In this document: positions 1 through 8,099 of the stretch, piece by piece
How positions within the stretch are numbered: the first letter of the stretch is position 1
Layout of the letters: the number at the start of each line of letters is the position of its first letter
Assembly (NCBI GenBank): GCA_014804795.1
Contig: JAAUZC010000051.1
Span: 1 to 48,347 of the forward strand
Length of the DNA stretch: 48,347 nt
DNA from: Lachnospiraceae bacterium
Lineage (GTDB): Bacteria > Bacillota > Clostridia > Lachnospirales > Lachnospiraceae
Reading direction: 5' to 3'
Notes under the pieces: model-generated
What the model saw: only the letters and a program-made list of their open reading frames with translations
The model's database searches: none
Told to the model about the DNA's origin: nothing
Translations under genes and position numbers: made by a program

Positions 1-1
1 G

Positions 2-120
2 AGCAGTGCCACGAAGTAAGATGGCAAAATGACTGCTTGCAGTCAATTTTGTCAGATTGCGAAGTGATAGGGCGAAGCCCGTGAGCGAGATGAAGCAAAG
101 CGGAATCGAGCGGCACTGCT
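2..120. repeat. Structured intergenic element closed by a 9-bp long-range stem
   Basis: AGCAGTGCC at 2-10 is exactly complementary to GGCACTGCT at 112-120. Between them lie a hairpin with an 11-bp stem (CAAAATGACTG against CAGTCA-A-TTTTG, one bulged A) and a GGGC-GAA-GCCC triloop hairpin. No convincing reading frame crosses it. The shape, several arms closed by one terminal stem, suggests a folded RNA or a small mobile repeat. It may begin before the window. Its function is not known to me. Confidence 0.5.
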
Positions 121-298
121 GACATGATATAATATCGTCAGATATTATATCAGCGCCGAGCGAAGCGAGTGTGCATTACAAAGTGTACTATGTCTGCTTG
201 CTGACATGGTATAATATCGACAGATATTATACCAGCGCCGAGCGAAGCGAGTGTGCATCGCAAAGCGTACCATGTCTGCTTGCTGACATGGTATAATA
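121..298. repeat. 82-bp tandem repeat, two copies plus a truncated third
   Basis: Copies begin GACATGRTATAATATC at 121 and 203, exactly 82 bp apart. A third starts at 285 and breaks off after GACATGGTATAATA. Each full copy has a perfect 11-bp hairpin (GATATAATATC-GTCA-GATATTATATC in copy 1, GGTATAATATC-GACA-GATATTATACC in copy 2). The stem change A to G is matched by T to C on the other arm, so the pairing has been kept. A second hairpin spans the copy junctions (TACCATGTC with GACATGGTA). There are no spacers and no cas genes. Confidence 0.7.
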
Positions 299-313
299 GT
301 CGCAAAAGAAAAA

Positions 314-338
314 CAAATGTCCGATGAAATCGGACGAG
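314..338. repeat. 25-bp dispersed repeat with GAA-triloop hairpin (copy 1)
   Basis: The 25 bases at 314-338 recur without change at 8021-8045. The core is GTCCGAT-GAA-ATCGGAC, a perfect 7-bp stem with a GAA loop. Both copies lie between genes of the housekeeping run, each after another hairpin repeat. Confidence 0.7.
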
Positions 339-424
339 GGAGCGCAATGAACATCACTGAGAATCATAACAGTGACTAAAGGGTGAAAAATACATATGAT
401 GGTATAGAGACGGAACTAAAAACA

Positions 425-444
425 GTAGATGTCCGGACATCTAC
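425..444. promoter_or_regulatory. 20-bp perfect palindrome in the murE-like leader
   Basis: GTAGATGTCCGGACATCTAC reads the same on both strands. It sits about 20 bp ahead of the ligase start, flanked on each side by the 11-mer CGGAACTAAAA. It could be an operator for a dimeric regulator or a leader hairpin that ends just before the ribosome site. It also resembles an insertion with an 11-bp duplication into the leader motif seen intact at 40189. Confidence 0.5.
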
Positions 445-460
445 GGAACTAAAATAGGAG
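444..460 (+). repeat. CGGAACTAAAATAGGAG leader/ribosome-site repeat (copy 1)
   Basis: This 17-mer carries the AGGAG ribosome site of the murE-like gene. It is identical to 40189-40205 ahead of the GH30 gene, and a variant (CGGAACTGGAATAGGAGG) is found at 34372-34389 ahead of the GH94 gene. Confidence 0.6.
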
Positions 461-465
461 GAGAT

Positions 466-1962
466 ATGGCTTATTGTAAGGATTTAATAGAAAAACTGGA
501 ATATACTTGTATCAGGGGCAGCGTGGAAACGGAAGTGACATCAGTGGAGATGGATTCCCGGAAGATCACGCCGGGCTGTCTGTTTATCTGTATTGCGGGG
601 GCGAATTTTGACGGGCACAGCTGTGCTGCGGAAGCGGCAGAGAAGAAAGCGGCGGTTTTGGTTGTGGAAAAGGATGTGGAACTGCCAAAGGAGGCACAGA
701 TCACAGTCATTAAAGTGGAAAGCACGCGGTATGCCATGGCATTTATTTCTGCGGCATGGTTCGGGCATCCGGCGGACACATTGAAAGTGATCGGTGTGAC
801 CGGAACGAAGGGAAAGACCACAACGACCTATCTTGTGAAATCGATTTTGGAGCATGCAGGCTATAAAACAGGGCTGATCGGTACAATAGAGACAATTATA
901 GGCGACGAGCATATTCCGGCTCATAATACAACACCGGAGTCCTATGTGTTGCAGCGCAGTTTCAGGAAAATGCTGGATGCGGGGTGCAAAGTCTGTGTGA
1001 TGGAAGTTTCCTCCCAGGGGCTGATGCTGCACAGAACCCAGGGATTTACGTTTGATCTGGGCATTTTTACGAATCTGGAGCCTGACCATATCGGTCCAAA
1101 TGAACATAAAGATTTTGAGGATTATATCTATTGTAAGGGACTTCTTTTTAAACAGTGCAGGGTAGGGATTGTCAACTGTGATGATAAACATTGGGAACAG
1201 GTCTTAAAAGACCATACTTGTGAGCTGGAAACTTACGGACTTCATGAGGAAGCATCCCTGCGGGCCAAACATCTTGAGCTTGTGAAAAAGCCCGGGGAAT
1301 TGGGCGTGGCTTTTGATGTGAGCGGCCTGATGGATTTTCATGCTCATGTCCCTGCACCGGGGCGTTTCAGCGTCTACAACGCCCTTTGCGCCATCGCTAT
1401 CTGCCGTCATTTTAACGTGTCCGTGGTGGATATTCAGGCGGCGCTCATGCAGGCTCATGTAAAAGGACGTATTGAGATGGTGAAAGTTTCCGATGAGTTC
1501 ACGCTGATGATTGATTATGCCCATAATGCGATGGCGTTAGAAAGTCTTCTTGCCACGCTGCGGGAATACGAACCGCACAGACTGGTGTGTCTGTTTGGAT
1601 GCGGAGGCAACCGCTCCAAACTGCGTCGTTATGAGATGGGGGAAGTCAGCGGAAAACTGGCGGACTTTACCATCATTACTTCCGACAATCCGAGGTTTGA
1701 AAAGCCTCTTGATATCATAGAAGATATTAAAGTGGGTATGCATAAGACGAAAGGCGCCTATATTGAGATACCTGACAGGAAAGAGGCAATCCGCTATGCG
1801 ATCACGCACGGAGAGCCGGGAGATATCGTGGTACTTGCCGGAAAAGGGCATGAAGACTATCAGGAAATTGAGGGAGTGCAGTACCCGATGGATGAGAGGG
1901 TGCTGATCGCGGAGATTCTGGAAGAAGAAAACATTGTACCTACACAGGAAGATCAGGCATGA
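466..1962 (+). CDS. murE: MurE-type UDP-MurNAc-tripeptide ligase, possibly a paralogue
   Basis: Mur ligases join an amino acid to the growing UDP-MurNAc peptide in the cytoplasm using ATP. MurE adds the third residue. The 498-residue length and domain order fit MurE: N-terminal UDP-binding domain, ATP loop GTKGKT at 113-118, and C-terminal ligase domain. S-DNPR at 406-410 is the signature associated with meso-diaminopimelate, so that is the likely substrate. AK-LF, which usually carries the carbamylated lysine, is here CKGLLF, with the lysine kept. Two normally strict motifs are altered: YAHTPDAL reads YAHNAMAL (351-358) and GGDRD reads GGNRS (380-384). These changes make a divergent second MurE, or a ligase with another acceptor, possible. 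Start: AGGAGG about 6 bp ahead. The stop overlaps the priA start (ATGA), so the two are translationally coupled. Confidence 0.8.
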   Translation: MAYCKDLIEKLEYTCIRGSVETEVTSVEMDSRKITPGCLFICIAGANFDGHSCAAEAAEKKAAVLVVEKDVELPKEAQITVIKVESTRYAMAFISAAWFGHPADTLKVIGVTGTKGKTTTTYLVKSILEHAGYKTGLIGTIETIIGDEHIPAHNTTPESYVLQRSFRKMLDAGCKVCVMEVSSQGLMLHRTQGFTFDLGIFTNLEPDHIGPNEHKDFEDYIYCKGLLFKQCRVGIVNCDDKHWEQVLKDHTCELETYGLHEEASLRAKHLELVKKPGELGVAFDVSGLMDFHAHVPAPGRFSVYNALCAIAICRHFNVSVVDIQAALMQAHVKGRIEMVKVSDEFTLMIDYAHNAMALESLLATLREYEPHRLVCLFGCGGNRSKLRRYEMGEVSGKLADFTIITSDNPRFEKPLDIIEDIKVGMHKTKGAYIEIPDRKEAIRYAITHGEPGDIVVLAGKGHEDYQEIEGVQYPMDERVLIAEILEEENIVPTQEDQA

Positions 1963-4229
1963 ACGATGAGAGAAACCATTTCCCCTATGCAGATATCATA
2001 GTGGACATTTCTCATGAAAGTGTCGACAGACCCTTTACTTACCGCATACCCCGGGCTTTGCAGGGAAAACTGCAAACAGGGATGAGTGTGCTTGTGCCCT
2101 TCGGAAAAGGGGACAGGAAACGGCAGGGGTATATTATTGCTTTTCGGGACGGTGTTTCCTTTGATGAGAGCAAAGTGAAGGAAATTGAGGGAATCACGGA
2201 CGATGATATGGCGGTGGATGCCATTTTAGTGCGTCTGGCAGGCTGGATCAGAAAGCAGTACGGTTCCACAATGATCACGGCTCTGAAAACCGTACTTCCG
2301 GCAAAGTTAAAAAAGCGGAATCTGGAAAAAAGAGAGATCTGTCGTCTGCTTTCTGCGGAAGAGACCGAAGAACTTGCAAAGCGTCTTGCGGAGAAAAACA
2401 GACCGGCTATGGCAAGGCTTCTTTTTGCACTGACAGAGAAAGAAAGACTGCCGATGGAACTGGTTAAAGAGAAACTGCATATTTCTCCTTCCACGATAAA
2501 CAGTCTGGAAAAGCAGGGTGCGCTCAAAGTGGAAAGCGTGCGCATTTACCGCAATCCTGTGATAAGCAGTATGGAGACGGCGGAAAGAAAGGACGCTTTC
2601 GGGAAGGACAGACCGAAATTAAGCGATGCGCAGCAGGGGATTGTGGACAGCGTATTGCGGGATTATGATGCCGGCATCAGAAAAACCTATCTGATCCACG
2701 GCATCACAGGAAGCGGAAAAACAGAAGTTTACATGCATCTGATAGAGGGCTGTCTAAAGAGGGGCAGACAGGCAATCCTGCTGATTCCGGAGATTGCCCT
2801 GACTTATCAGACCGTGATACGGTTTTTAAAGCGGTTCGGGAACCGGGTGTCGGTGCTTCACTCCGGATTGTCTGCGGGGGAGAAATATGACCAGTGCGAG
2901 CGGGCAAAAAACGGGGATATCGATGTGATCATAGGACCGCGGTCGGCACTGTTTACCCCATTTCGCAGTGTAGGGCTGATCATTATTGACGAAGAACATG
3001 AGCCATCCTACAAAAGCGAGACCATGCCGAAATATCATGCGAGAGAAACAGCAATCTATCTGGCTTCCCTGCATCAGGCAAGTGTTGTGTTAGGTTCCGC
3101 CACACCGTCGCTCGAGAGTTATTACAGGGCAAAGCATGGCGAATACGGGTTCTTTTATCTGGGAGAGCGGCTCACGGGAAATGTGCTGCCTGAAGTGTAT
3201 CCGGTGGATCTGCGGCAGGAACTGCGGGAGGGAAATCGTTCCATTTTCAGCAGAAAACTGCAGGAACTGATTGAGGATCGACTGGAAAAGAGAGAGCAGG
3301 TCATGTTGTTTTTGAACCGTCGCGGACTTGCAGGCTTTGTTTCCTGCAGAAATTGTGGACATGTGATGAAATGTCCGCACTGCAGCGTTTCTTTGTCGGA
3401 GCATAAGGCCGGAAAGCTGGTCTGCCATTACTGCGGGCATGAGGAGCCGTCCGTTAAAGTCTGTCCGTCCTGCGGTTCCCGCTATATTCTGGGATTTCGG
3501 GCGGGTACGGAAGCGGTGGAGGAAAAACTGCATCAGATGTATCCGAGAGCACGGGTACTGCGAATGGATGGGGATACAACAAAGAAAAAGGACAGCTACG
3601 AAAAAATCCTTTCAGCCTTCGCGGACAGAGAAGCCGATATCCTGTTGGGGACACAGATGATCGTAAAAGGGCATGATTTTCCGGCTGTGACGTTAGTGGG
3701 AATACTTGCGGCAGATATGTCGTTGTTTGCCGGAGATCACCGGGCGGCGGAACGGACGTTCCAGCTGCTCACACAGGCGGCGGGAAGGGCCGGACGGGGT
3801 GACAGAGCAGGCGAGGTCGTGATCCAGTCTTATCAGCCGGATCATTACAGTATCGTACACGCGGCCGCACAGGATTACGTGGGGTTTTATGAAGAAGAGA
3901 TACTGTATCGGGAGATCGGGATGTATCCGCCTGCCGCTCATATGATGGCGGTTCTTGTTACCGGGCCGGAAGAGAGGGAGGCAGAATATCTGGCAGAAGA
4001 ACTGGCAAAGCTTTCGAAAAAAGATGCAGAGAGAGATTTGACAGTACTTGGTCCGGGAACGGCTTCTCTTTCCAAATTAAATGATAATTATCGCTTTATA
4101 TTTTACCTGAAAAGCAGTGATGAGAATAAACTGGCGCAAGCGAGAGAGCATATGGAAAGTTATATACAGACTTTACAAAAACGTTCAGAACAGGTACAAT
4201 TTGATATTGACCCGATGAACGGATATTAG
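1959..4229 (+). CDS. priA: Primosomal protein N' (replication restart helicase PriA)
   Basis: PriA recognises stalled forks and D-loops, unwinds the lagging strand and loads the replicative helicase. The 756 residues contain the N-terminal DNA-binding region, a Walker A loop GITGSGKT at about 248-255, the DEEH helicase box at 344-347, and a zinc-binding insertion starting at about C463 with four CxxC pairs (CRNC, CPHC, CHYC, CPSC), followed by the second RecA-like lobe. This is the normal length and complete motif set. It overlaps the end of the upstream ligase by 4 bp and precedes def and fmt, the usual Clostridia order. Confidence 0.97.
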   Translation: MNDERNHFPYADIIVDISHESVDRPFTYRIPRALQGKLQTGMSVLVPFGKGDRKRQGYIIAFRDGVSFDESKVKEIEGITDDDMAVDAILVRLAGWIRKQYGSTMITALKTVLPAKLKKRNLEKREICRLLSAEETEELAKRLAEKNRPAMARLLFALTEKERLPMELVKEKLHISPSTINSLEKQGALKVESVRIYRNPVISSMETAERKDAFGKDRPKLSDAQQGIVDSVLRDYDAGIRKTYLIHGITGSGKTEVYMHLIEGCLKRGRQAILLIPEIALTYQTVIRFLKRFGNRVSVLHSGLSAGEKYDQCERAKNGDIDVIIGPRSALFTPFRSVGLIIIDEEHEPSYKSETMPKYHARETAIYLASLHQASVVLGSATPSLESYYRAKHGEYGFFYLGERLTGNVLPEVYPVDLRQELREGNRSIFSRKLQELIEDRLEKREQVMLFLNRRGLAGFVSCRNCGHVMKCPHCSVSLSEHKAGKLVCHYCGHEEPSVKVCPSCGSRYILGFRAGTEAVEEKLHQMYPRARVLRMDGDTTKKKDSYEKILSAFADREADILLGTQMIVKGHDFPAVTLVGILAADMSLFAGDHRAAERTFQLLTQAAGRAGRGDRAGEVVIQSYQPDHYSIVHAAAQDYVGFYEEEILYREIGMYPPAAHMMAVLVTGPEEREAEYLAEELAKLSKKDAERDLTVLGPGTASLSKLNDNYRFIFYLKSSDENKLAQAREHMESYIQTLQKRSEQVQFDIDPMNGY

Positions 4230-4248
4230 AAACGGCATATCATTTTGA

Positions 4249-4288
4249 TAGCATAAGAGCGCTCGCGAAGCGTGCGGTCGTTGCTTGG
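4249..4288. repeat. TAGCATAAG hairpin repeat (copy 1)
   Basis: TAGCATAAG is followed by a roughly 10-bp imperfect stem around CGC-GAA-GCG, then CGTTGCTTG. The same arrangement with a different, compensating stem sequence is at 20256-20295. It lies in the short gap between priA and def and has no T-tract, so it is not a simple terminator. Confidence 0.5.
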
Positions 4289-4335
4289 ACATAAAAAACG
4301 AAAAAACAAGACATAAAAATGATCGGAGGCAGAAG

Positions 4336-4824
4336 ATGGCACTGAGAAATGTGAGGGAACAGGGAGATGCAATCCTCGGAAAGATCAGCAAGGAAGTAAA
4401 AGAGGTGACACCGCGGACAGCGGAGCTGATCGAGGATATGTTTGATACCATGTATGAAGCGAACGGCGTTGGACTGGCTGCGGTTCAGGTAGGGGTTTTG
4501 AAGCGGATTTTTGTGGTGGATGTGACAGGGGAAGATCCCTATGTTTTTATAAACCCGAAAATTCTTGAGACTTCCGGAGAGCAGAGAGGCCAGGAAGGAT
4601 GTTTGAGCGTACCCGGAAAGACAGGAGTCGTGACGAGACCGAATTATGTGAAAGTAGCGGCCTACAATGAAAAGATGGAATATTTTGAGCTGGAAGGGGA
4701 AGAACTTCTTGCGAGGGCTATCTGCCATGAATATGACCATCTGGACGGTCACCTCTATGTGGAGAAAGTGGAGGGTACGCTGATGGACGTGGAAGAACTG
4801 GAAGAATCAGAAGAACTGGAATGA
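4336..4824 (+). CDS. def: Peptide deformylase
   Basis: It removes the formyl group from the N-terminal methionine of new proteins at the ribosome. It is a metal enzyme with three family motifs, all intact: GVGLAAVQ (44-51), EGCLS with the metal-binding Cys at 89, and HEYDH (131-135) with both metal histidines and the catalytic Glu132. Length 162 residues, typical. I start at 4336 because CGGAGG lies 7-8 bp ahead and the product then begins MALRNVREQG like other deformylases; an upstream ATG at 4285 would add an unsupported 17-residue tail. The stop overlaps an ATG at 4821, and fmt follows directly, so deformylation and formylation are encoded together. Confidence 0.95.
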   Translation: MALRNVREQGDAILGKISKEVKEVTPRTAELIEDMFDTMYEANGVGLAAVQVGVLKRIFVVDVTGEDPYVFINPKILETSGEQRGQEGCLSVPGKTGVVTRPNYVKVAAYNEKMEYFELEGEELLARAICHEYDHLDGHLYVEKVEGTLMDVEELEESEELE

Positions 4825-4835
4825 GGAGCAGTGGT

Positions 4836-5813
4836 ATGAAAATTATTTTCATGGGAACCCCGGATTTTGCGGTGGGAGCATTGGAGGCACTGTTGCATGC
4901 AGGGCATGAAGTGACTGCAGTTGTAACGCAGCCGGATAAGCAGAAAGGGAGAGACCGGAAAGTACAGTTTTCACCGGTTAAGGAGTGTGCTCTTGCGCAT
5001 GGTCTTACGGTGCTGCAGCCGGCAAGGATCAAAGCGCCGGAAGCGGTGGATGAACTCAGGGCGTATGAGGCGGATATTTTTGTGGTAGCTGCTTTCGGAC
5101 AGATGTTATCAAAAGAAATTTTGGAGATGCCAAAGTACGGCTGTATCAATATTCATGCCTCACTTCTGCCAAAATACAGGGGAGCGGCTCCGATACAGTA
5201 TGCCGTTTTAAACGGGGACGATGTGACCGGCGTGACGATCATGCAGATGAATGAGGGGATGGACACAGGCGATATCCTGATGATGAAAGCGATACCTGTA
5301 GAAAAGGATGATACAGGCGGGAGCCTGTTTGAAAAACTGAGTGTGCTCGGGGCGGAACTTCTTGTAAAAACGCTGCCCAAAATAGAAGCCGGGGATATCA
5401 TTCCGGTGAAACAGCAGGAAGAAGATGCGACGCATGTGCGTATGCTTACTAAGGATATGGGCAGAATAGACTGGCAGAGGGATGCCGATGTACTGGAGCG
5501 GCTGGTACGCGGTATGAATCCGTGGCCCAGCGCTTACTGCAGTCTCAGGGGAAAGGTTCTGAAAGTCTGGAAAGCGGATGTTTCCGGGGAAAATCAGAAA
5601 GAAGAGAGCGTCCACACAGGAATTTTCAAGCATAATGAGGAGAAAGAGACAAAGCCCGGAGAAGTCATACTTGTGACAAAGGAAATCATTTATGTGCAGA
5701 CGGGCAATGGTGCGCTGGCGTTAGAGGAAGTACAGCTTGAGGGAAAAAAACGGATGGCAGTAAAGGACTTTTTGCTGGGCTGTCAGATAAAAGAAGGGGA
5801 GATGCTCGGGTAG
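4836..5813 (+). CDS. fmt: Methionyl-tRNA formyltransferase
   Basis: It transfers a formyl group from 10-formyl-tetrahydrofolate to initiator Met-tRNA. The N-terminal Rossmann domain begins MKIIFMGTPDFAV. The folate/catalytic signature HASLLPKYRGAAP follows at about residue 105, with the catalytic Asp downstream in GMDTGDIL, and the C-terminal OB-like domain binds tRNA. At 325 residues the length is normal, apart from a charged, poorly conserved insertion late in the C-terminal domain. ATG 4836 is chosen over 4821 because AGGAG at 4823-4827 is correctly spaced for it. It is coupled to def. Confidence 0.96.
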   Translation: MKIIFMGTPDFAVGALEALLHAGHEVTAVVTQPDKQKGRDRKVQFSPVKECALAHGLTVLQPARIKAPEAVDELRAYEADIFVVAAFGQMLSKEILEMPKYGCINIHASLLPKYRGAAPIQYAVLNGDDVTGVTIMQMNEGMDTGDILMMKAIPVEKDDTGGSLFEKLSVLGAELLVKTLPKIEAGDIIPVKQQEEDATHVRMLTKDMGRIDWQRDADVLERLVRGMNPWPSAYCSLRGKVLKVWKADVSGENQKEESVHTGIFKHNEEKETKPGEVILVTKEIIYVQTGNGALALEEVQLEGKKRMAVKDFLLGCQIKEGEMLG

Positions 5814-5885
5814 CCCCTGAAGCGGGAATATATGGCAGTGCATCAGCATCGCTGCAGGGCGTATAGTAAGAATTCGGAGGACATG

Positions 5886-6599
5886 ATGGGATACGGATAT
5901 TATTACATGGATTGGACCTATATTCTGGTTTTGGTTGGTGCCATACTTTGCATGATCTCCAGTGCAAAAGTGAACAGCACTTATAAAAAGTATGCAAGAA
6001 TACCCAGTATGAGCGGTATAACGGGAGCAGAGGCGGCCAGACGGATTTTGAACCTGAATGGTATTTATGATGTGCAGGTAGAGCATATCAGAGGAAGTCT
6101 GACAGATCACTATGATCCGTCTGCAAAAGTACTGAGACTGTCGGATTCAGTCTACGGCAGCAATTCTGTGGCAGCAATCGGTGTGGCGGCCCATGAGTGC
6201 GGTCATGCAGTGCAGCATCAGCAGGGCTATGCTCCTTTAAAGATCCGTTCGACACTGGTGCCTGCGGCGAATATCGGCAGCAGGATCGGATTGCCGATCG
6301 TCATACTCGGTGTGATCCTGGGCGGGGCAGGTTCTTTGCTTACACAGATCGGTATCTGGGTATTTTCGGCGGCGGTACTGTTTCAGATCGTGACATTGCC
6401 CGTGGAGTTTAATGCGTCGGACAGGGCGATGAAGATGCTCTCCCAGTACGGGATTTTAGGGCAGCAGGAAGTGGGGCATGTGAGAAAGGTTCTGAGTGCG
6501 GCGGCACTTACCTATGTGGCAGCAGCAGCTTCTTCCATTTTACAGCTTCTGCGTCTTATTCTTTTATTTGGAAACAGGGGCGGAAGGAACAGAGATTGA
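5886..6599 (+). CDS. YugP-type membrane zinc metallopeptidase
   Basis: This belongs to the neutral zinc metallopeptidase family typified by Bacillus YugP. It has a first membrane helix at about residues 10-28, the zinc motif HECGH (with AAHECGHAVQHQ around it), and two or three hydrophobic segments in the C-terminal half (IVILGVILGGAGSLL, IGIWVFSAAVLFQIV). The length of 237 residues is usual. ATG 5886 is preferred because GGAGG at 5876-5880 is 5 bp away; ATG 5883 is only 2 bp away. The family's substrate is not established. Its fixed place between fmt and rsmB is common in Clostridia. The stop TGA overlaps the rsmB ATG. Confidence 0.88.
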   Translation: MGYGYYYMDWTYILVLVGAILCMISSAKVNSTYKKYARIPSMSGITGAEAARRILNLNGIYDVQVEHIRGSLTDHYDPSAKVLRLSDSVYGSNSVAAIGVAAHECGHAVQHQQGYAPLKIRSTLVPAANIGSRIGLPIVILGVILGGAGSLLTQIGIWVFSAAVLFQIVTLPVEFNASDRAMKMLSQYGILGQQEVGHVRKVLSAAALTYVAAAASSILQLLRLILLFGNRGGRNRD

Positions 6600-7951
6600 T
6601 GGAAAATACAAGAGAGATTATACTGGAGTGTCTGCTGGAATTGGAAAAAGGGGAAGTATTCAGCAATGTGCTGATCAGACAGGTGCTTCAGAAATATGAC
6701 TATTTTCCGACACAGGAGAAAGCTTTTATCAAGCGCGTGACAGAAGGGACGTTGGAACGTCTGATAGAGCTGGATTATATTATCGATCAATTTTCAAGCG
6801 TTCCCGTCTCTAAAATGAAGCCTCTCATCAGACAGCTTATGCGTATGAGTGTCTATCAGCTTCTCTATATGGATGCGGTGCCGGACAGCGCAGTGTGCAA
6901 CGAGGCAGTGAAACTTGCGAAAAAACGGCATTTTCAGTCTTTAAAAGGATTTGTGAACGGTGTTTTGCGGAATATAGCGAGAAACAAAGAAAAGATTGTC
7001 TGGCCTGATATGGAAAAGGAGTGGGAGAGGGCGGTATCTGTCCGTTATTCCATGCCGGAATTTATTGTAAAGCTCTGGGAACAGGATTATGGCAGGCAGC
7101 AGACAGAAAAGATGTGTGAGTCGCTTCTTGAGATGAAGCCCGTGAGCCTGAGAATTTCGGAGGAGCTTTCGGCAAAAGAGCAGGAAAAATTGACAAAAGA
7201 GTGGAAAGAAAGAGGAATTCTCTGTGAGAAGCACCCCTATCTGTCCTATGCGTGGATCTGCCGGAATTTAGAGGGACTGCACAGGCTTCCCGGTTTCGCG
7301 GAGGGAATTGTGACGGTGCAGGATGTGAGTTCCATGCTGGTGACAGAGTGCGCCGGGATAAGGACAGGCGATTTTGTGTTGGATGTCTGTGCGGCGCCGG
7401 GCGGGAAAACGCTCCATGCCGCCTGTAAACTGCGGGGAAGCGGACAGGTGGAAGCGAGGGATGTCTCGGAAGATAAGGCAGAGCTTATCCGTGAAAATAT
7501 AAGGCGAATGGGAGCGGAAAACGTCGGGGTAAAGGTGTGGGATGCCCGTGTGTTTGACGAGGATATGGAAGGAAAAGCGGATGTGCTTTATCTTGATCTG
7601 CCCTGTTCCGGTCTTGGCGTTTTAGGAAAAAAACGGGATATTAAATATCATGTGTCAAAGGAGAGTCTGGAAGAGCTTGTGAAGCTGCAGCGGGAGATCA
7701 TACAAACCTGTTGGCGGTATGTAAGGCCGGGCGGAGTGATCATTTATAGTACCTGTACCGTTCACCGGAGAGAAAATGAAGAACAGGTCGAGTGGATGTG
7801 CGGGGAATTTCCGCTTGTGCGGGAAAATCTGAATCTTTATCTGCAAAAGGAGCTGCAGTGCGCGGAAGCGGAGAGCGGGATGCTGCAGCTTATGCCGGGG
7901 TCACATGACTGCGATGGCTTCTTTTTAGCCAGACTGAGAAGGAGTGAATGA
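6599..7951 (+). CDS. rsmB: 16S rRNA (cytosine-967 C5) methyltransferase
   Basis: It methylates C967 of 16S rRNA using S-adenosylmethionine. The N-terminal 130 residues form the NusB-like RNA-binding domain (QEKAFIKRVTEGTLE). The C-terminal methyltransferase has the SAM loop DVCAAPGGKT (262-271), the PC-motif at 333-338 and the catalytic YSTCT with Cys386. The usual DAPCSG reads DLPCSG; the cysteine is kept. Length 450. It begins at ATG 6599, sharing a base with the protease stop; a TTG at 6596 is also possible. Confidence 0.95.
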   Translation: MENTREIILECLLELEKGEVFSNVLIRQVLQKYDYFPTQEKAFIKRVTEGTLERLIELDYIIDQFSSVPVSKMKPLIRQLMRMSVYQLLYMDAVPDSAVCNEAVKLAKKRHFQSLKGFVNGVLRNIARNKEKIVWPDMEKEWERAVSVRYSMPEFIVKLWEQDYGRQQTEKMCESLLEMKPVSLRISEELSAKEQEKLTKEWKERGILCEKHPYLSYAWICRNLEGLHRLPGFAEGIVTVQDVSSMLVTECAGIRTGDFVLDVCAAPGGKTLHAACKLRGSGQVEARDVSEDKAELIRENIRRMGAENVGVKVWDARVFDEDMEGKADVLYLDLPCSGLGVLGKKRDIKYHVSKESLEELVKLQREIIQTCWRYVRPGGVIIYSTCTVHRRENEEQVEWMCGEFPLVRENLNLYLQKELQCAEAESGMLQLMPGSHDCDGFFLARLRRSE

Positions 7952-7953
7952 TA

Positions 7954-8015
7954 TAATAACCGCAGGAGAAAAATAAGCGACTGCGAAGCAGGCATTTATT
8001 TTTCTGCGGTTATTA
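7954..8015. repeat. Large bulged hairpin after rsmB
   Basis: TAATAACCGCAG (7954-7965) pairs with CTGCGGTTATTA (8004-8015). After a 3-nt bulge, AAAAATAA pairs with TTATTTTT. The tip holds CTGC-GAA-GCAG (7981-7991). The total stem is over 20 bp with no T-tract after it. It may act as a weak terminator, but its GAA-triloop tip matches the other dispersed hairpins here. Confidence 0.6.
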
Positions 8016-8020
8016 ACGAG

Positions 8021-8060
8021 CAAATGTCCGATGAAATCGGACGAGAAGCGCTGAAAGCGC
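8021..8060. repeat. 25-bp dispersed repeat (copy 2) plus a second GAA hairpin
   Basis: 8021-8045 is identical to 314-338 (stem GTCCGAT, loop GAA). It is followed at 8048-8060 by GCGCT-GAA-AGCGC. Together with the preceding large hairpin this makes three successive GAA-loop hairpins in the 148-bp gap before rlmN. Confidence 0.65.
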
Positions 8061-8099
8061 GGATTTGCGAGTATAGATGATATAACAAAAAGGTATATT

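Noticed and set aside
121-298. CRISPR-like array
   Set aside because: Only two full copies, with no unique spacers between them; the whole 82-bp unit repeats and no cas genes are present.
285-302. TATAAT of the truncated third repeat as the murE promoter
   Set aside because: No acceptable -35 at 16-18 bp, and the same TATAAT is part of the palindrome in every copy.
541-1191. Long reverse-strand ORF of 216 codons inside the murE-like gene
   Set aside because: It lies entirely opposite a well-supported gene, has no family motif and reads as a low-quality His/Arg-rich shadow.
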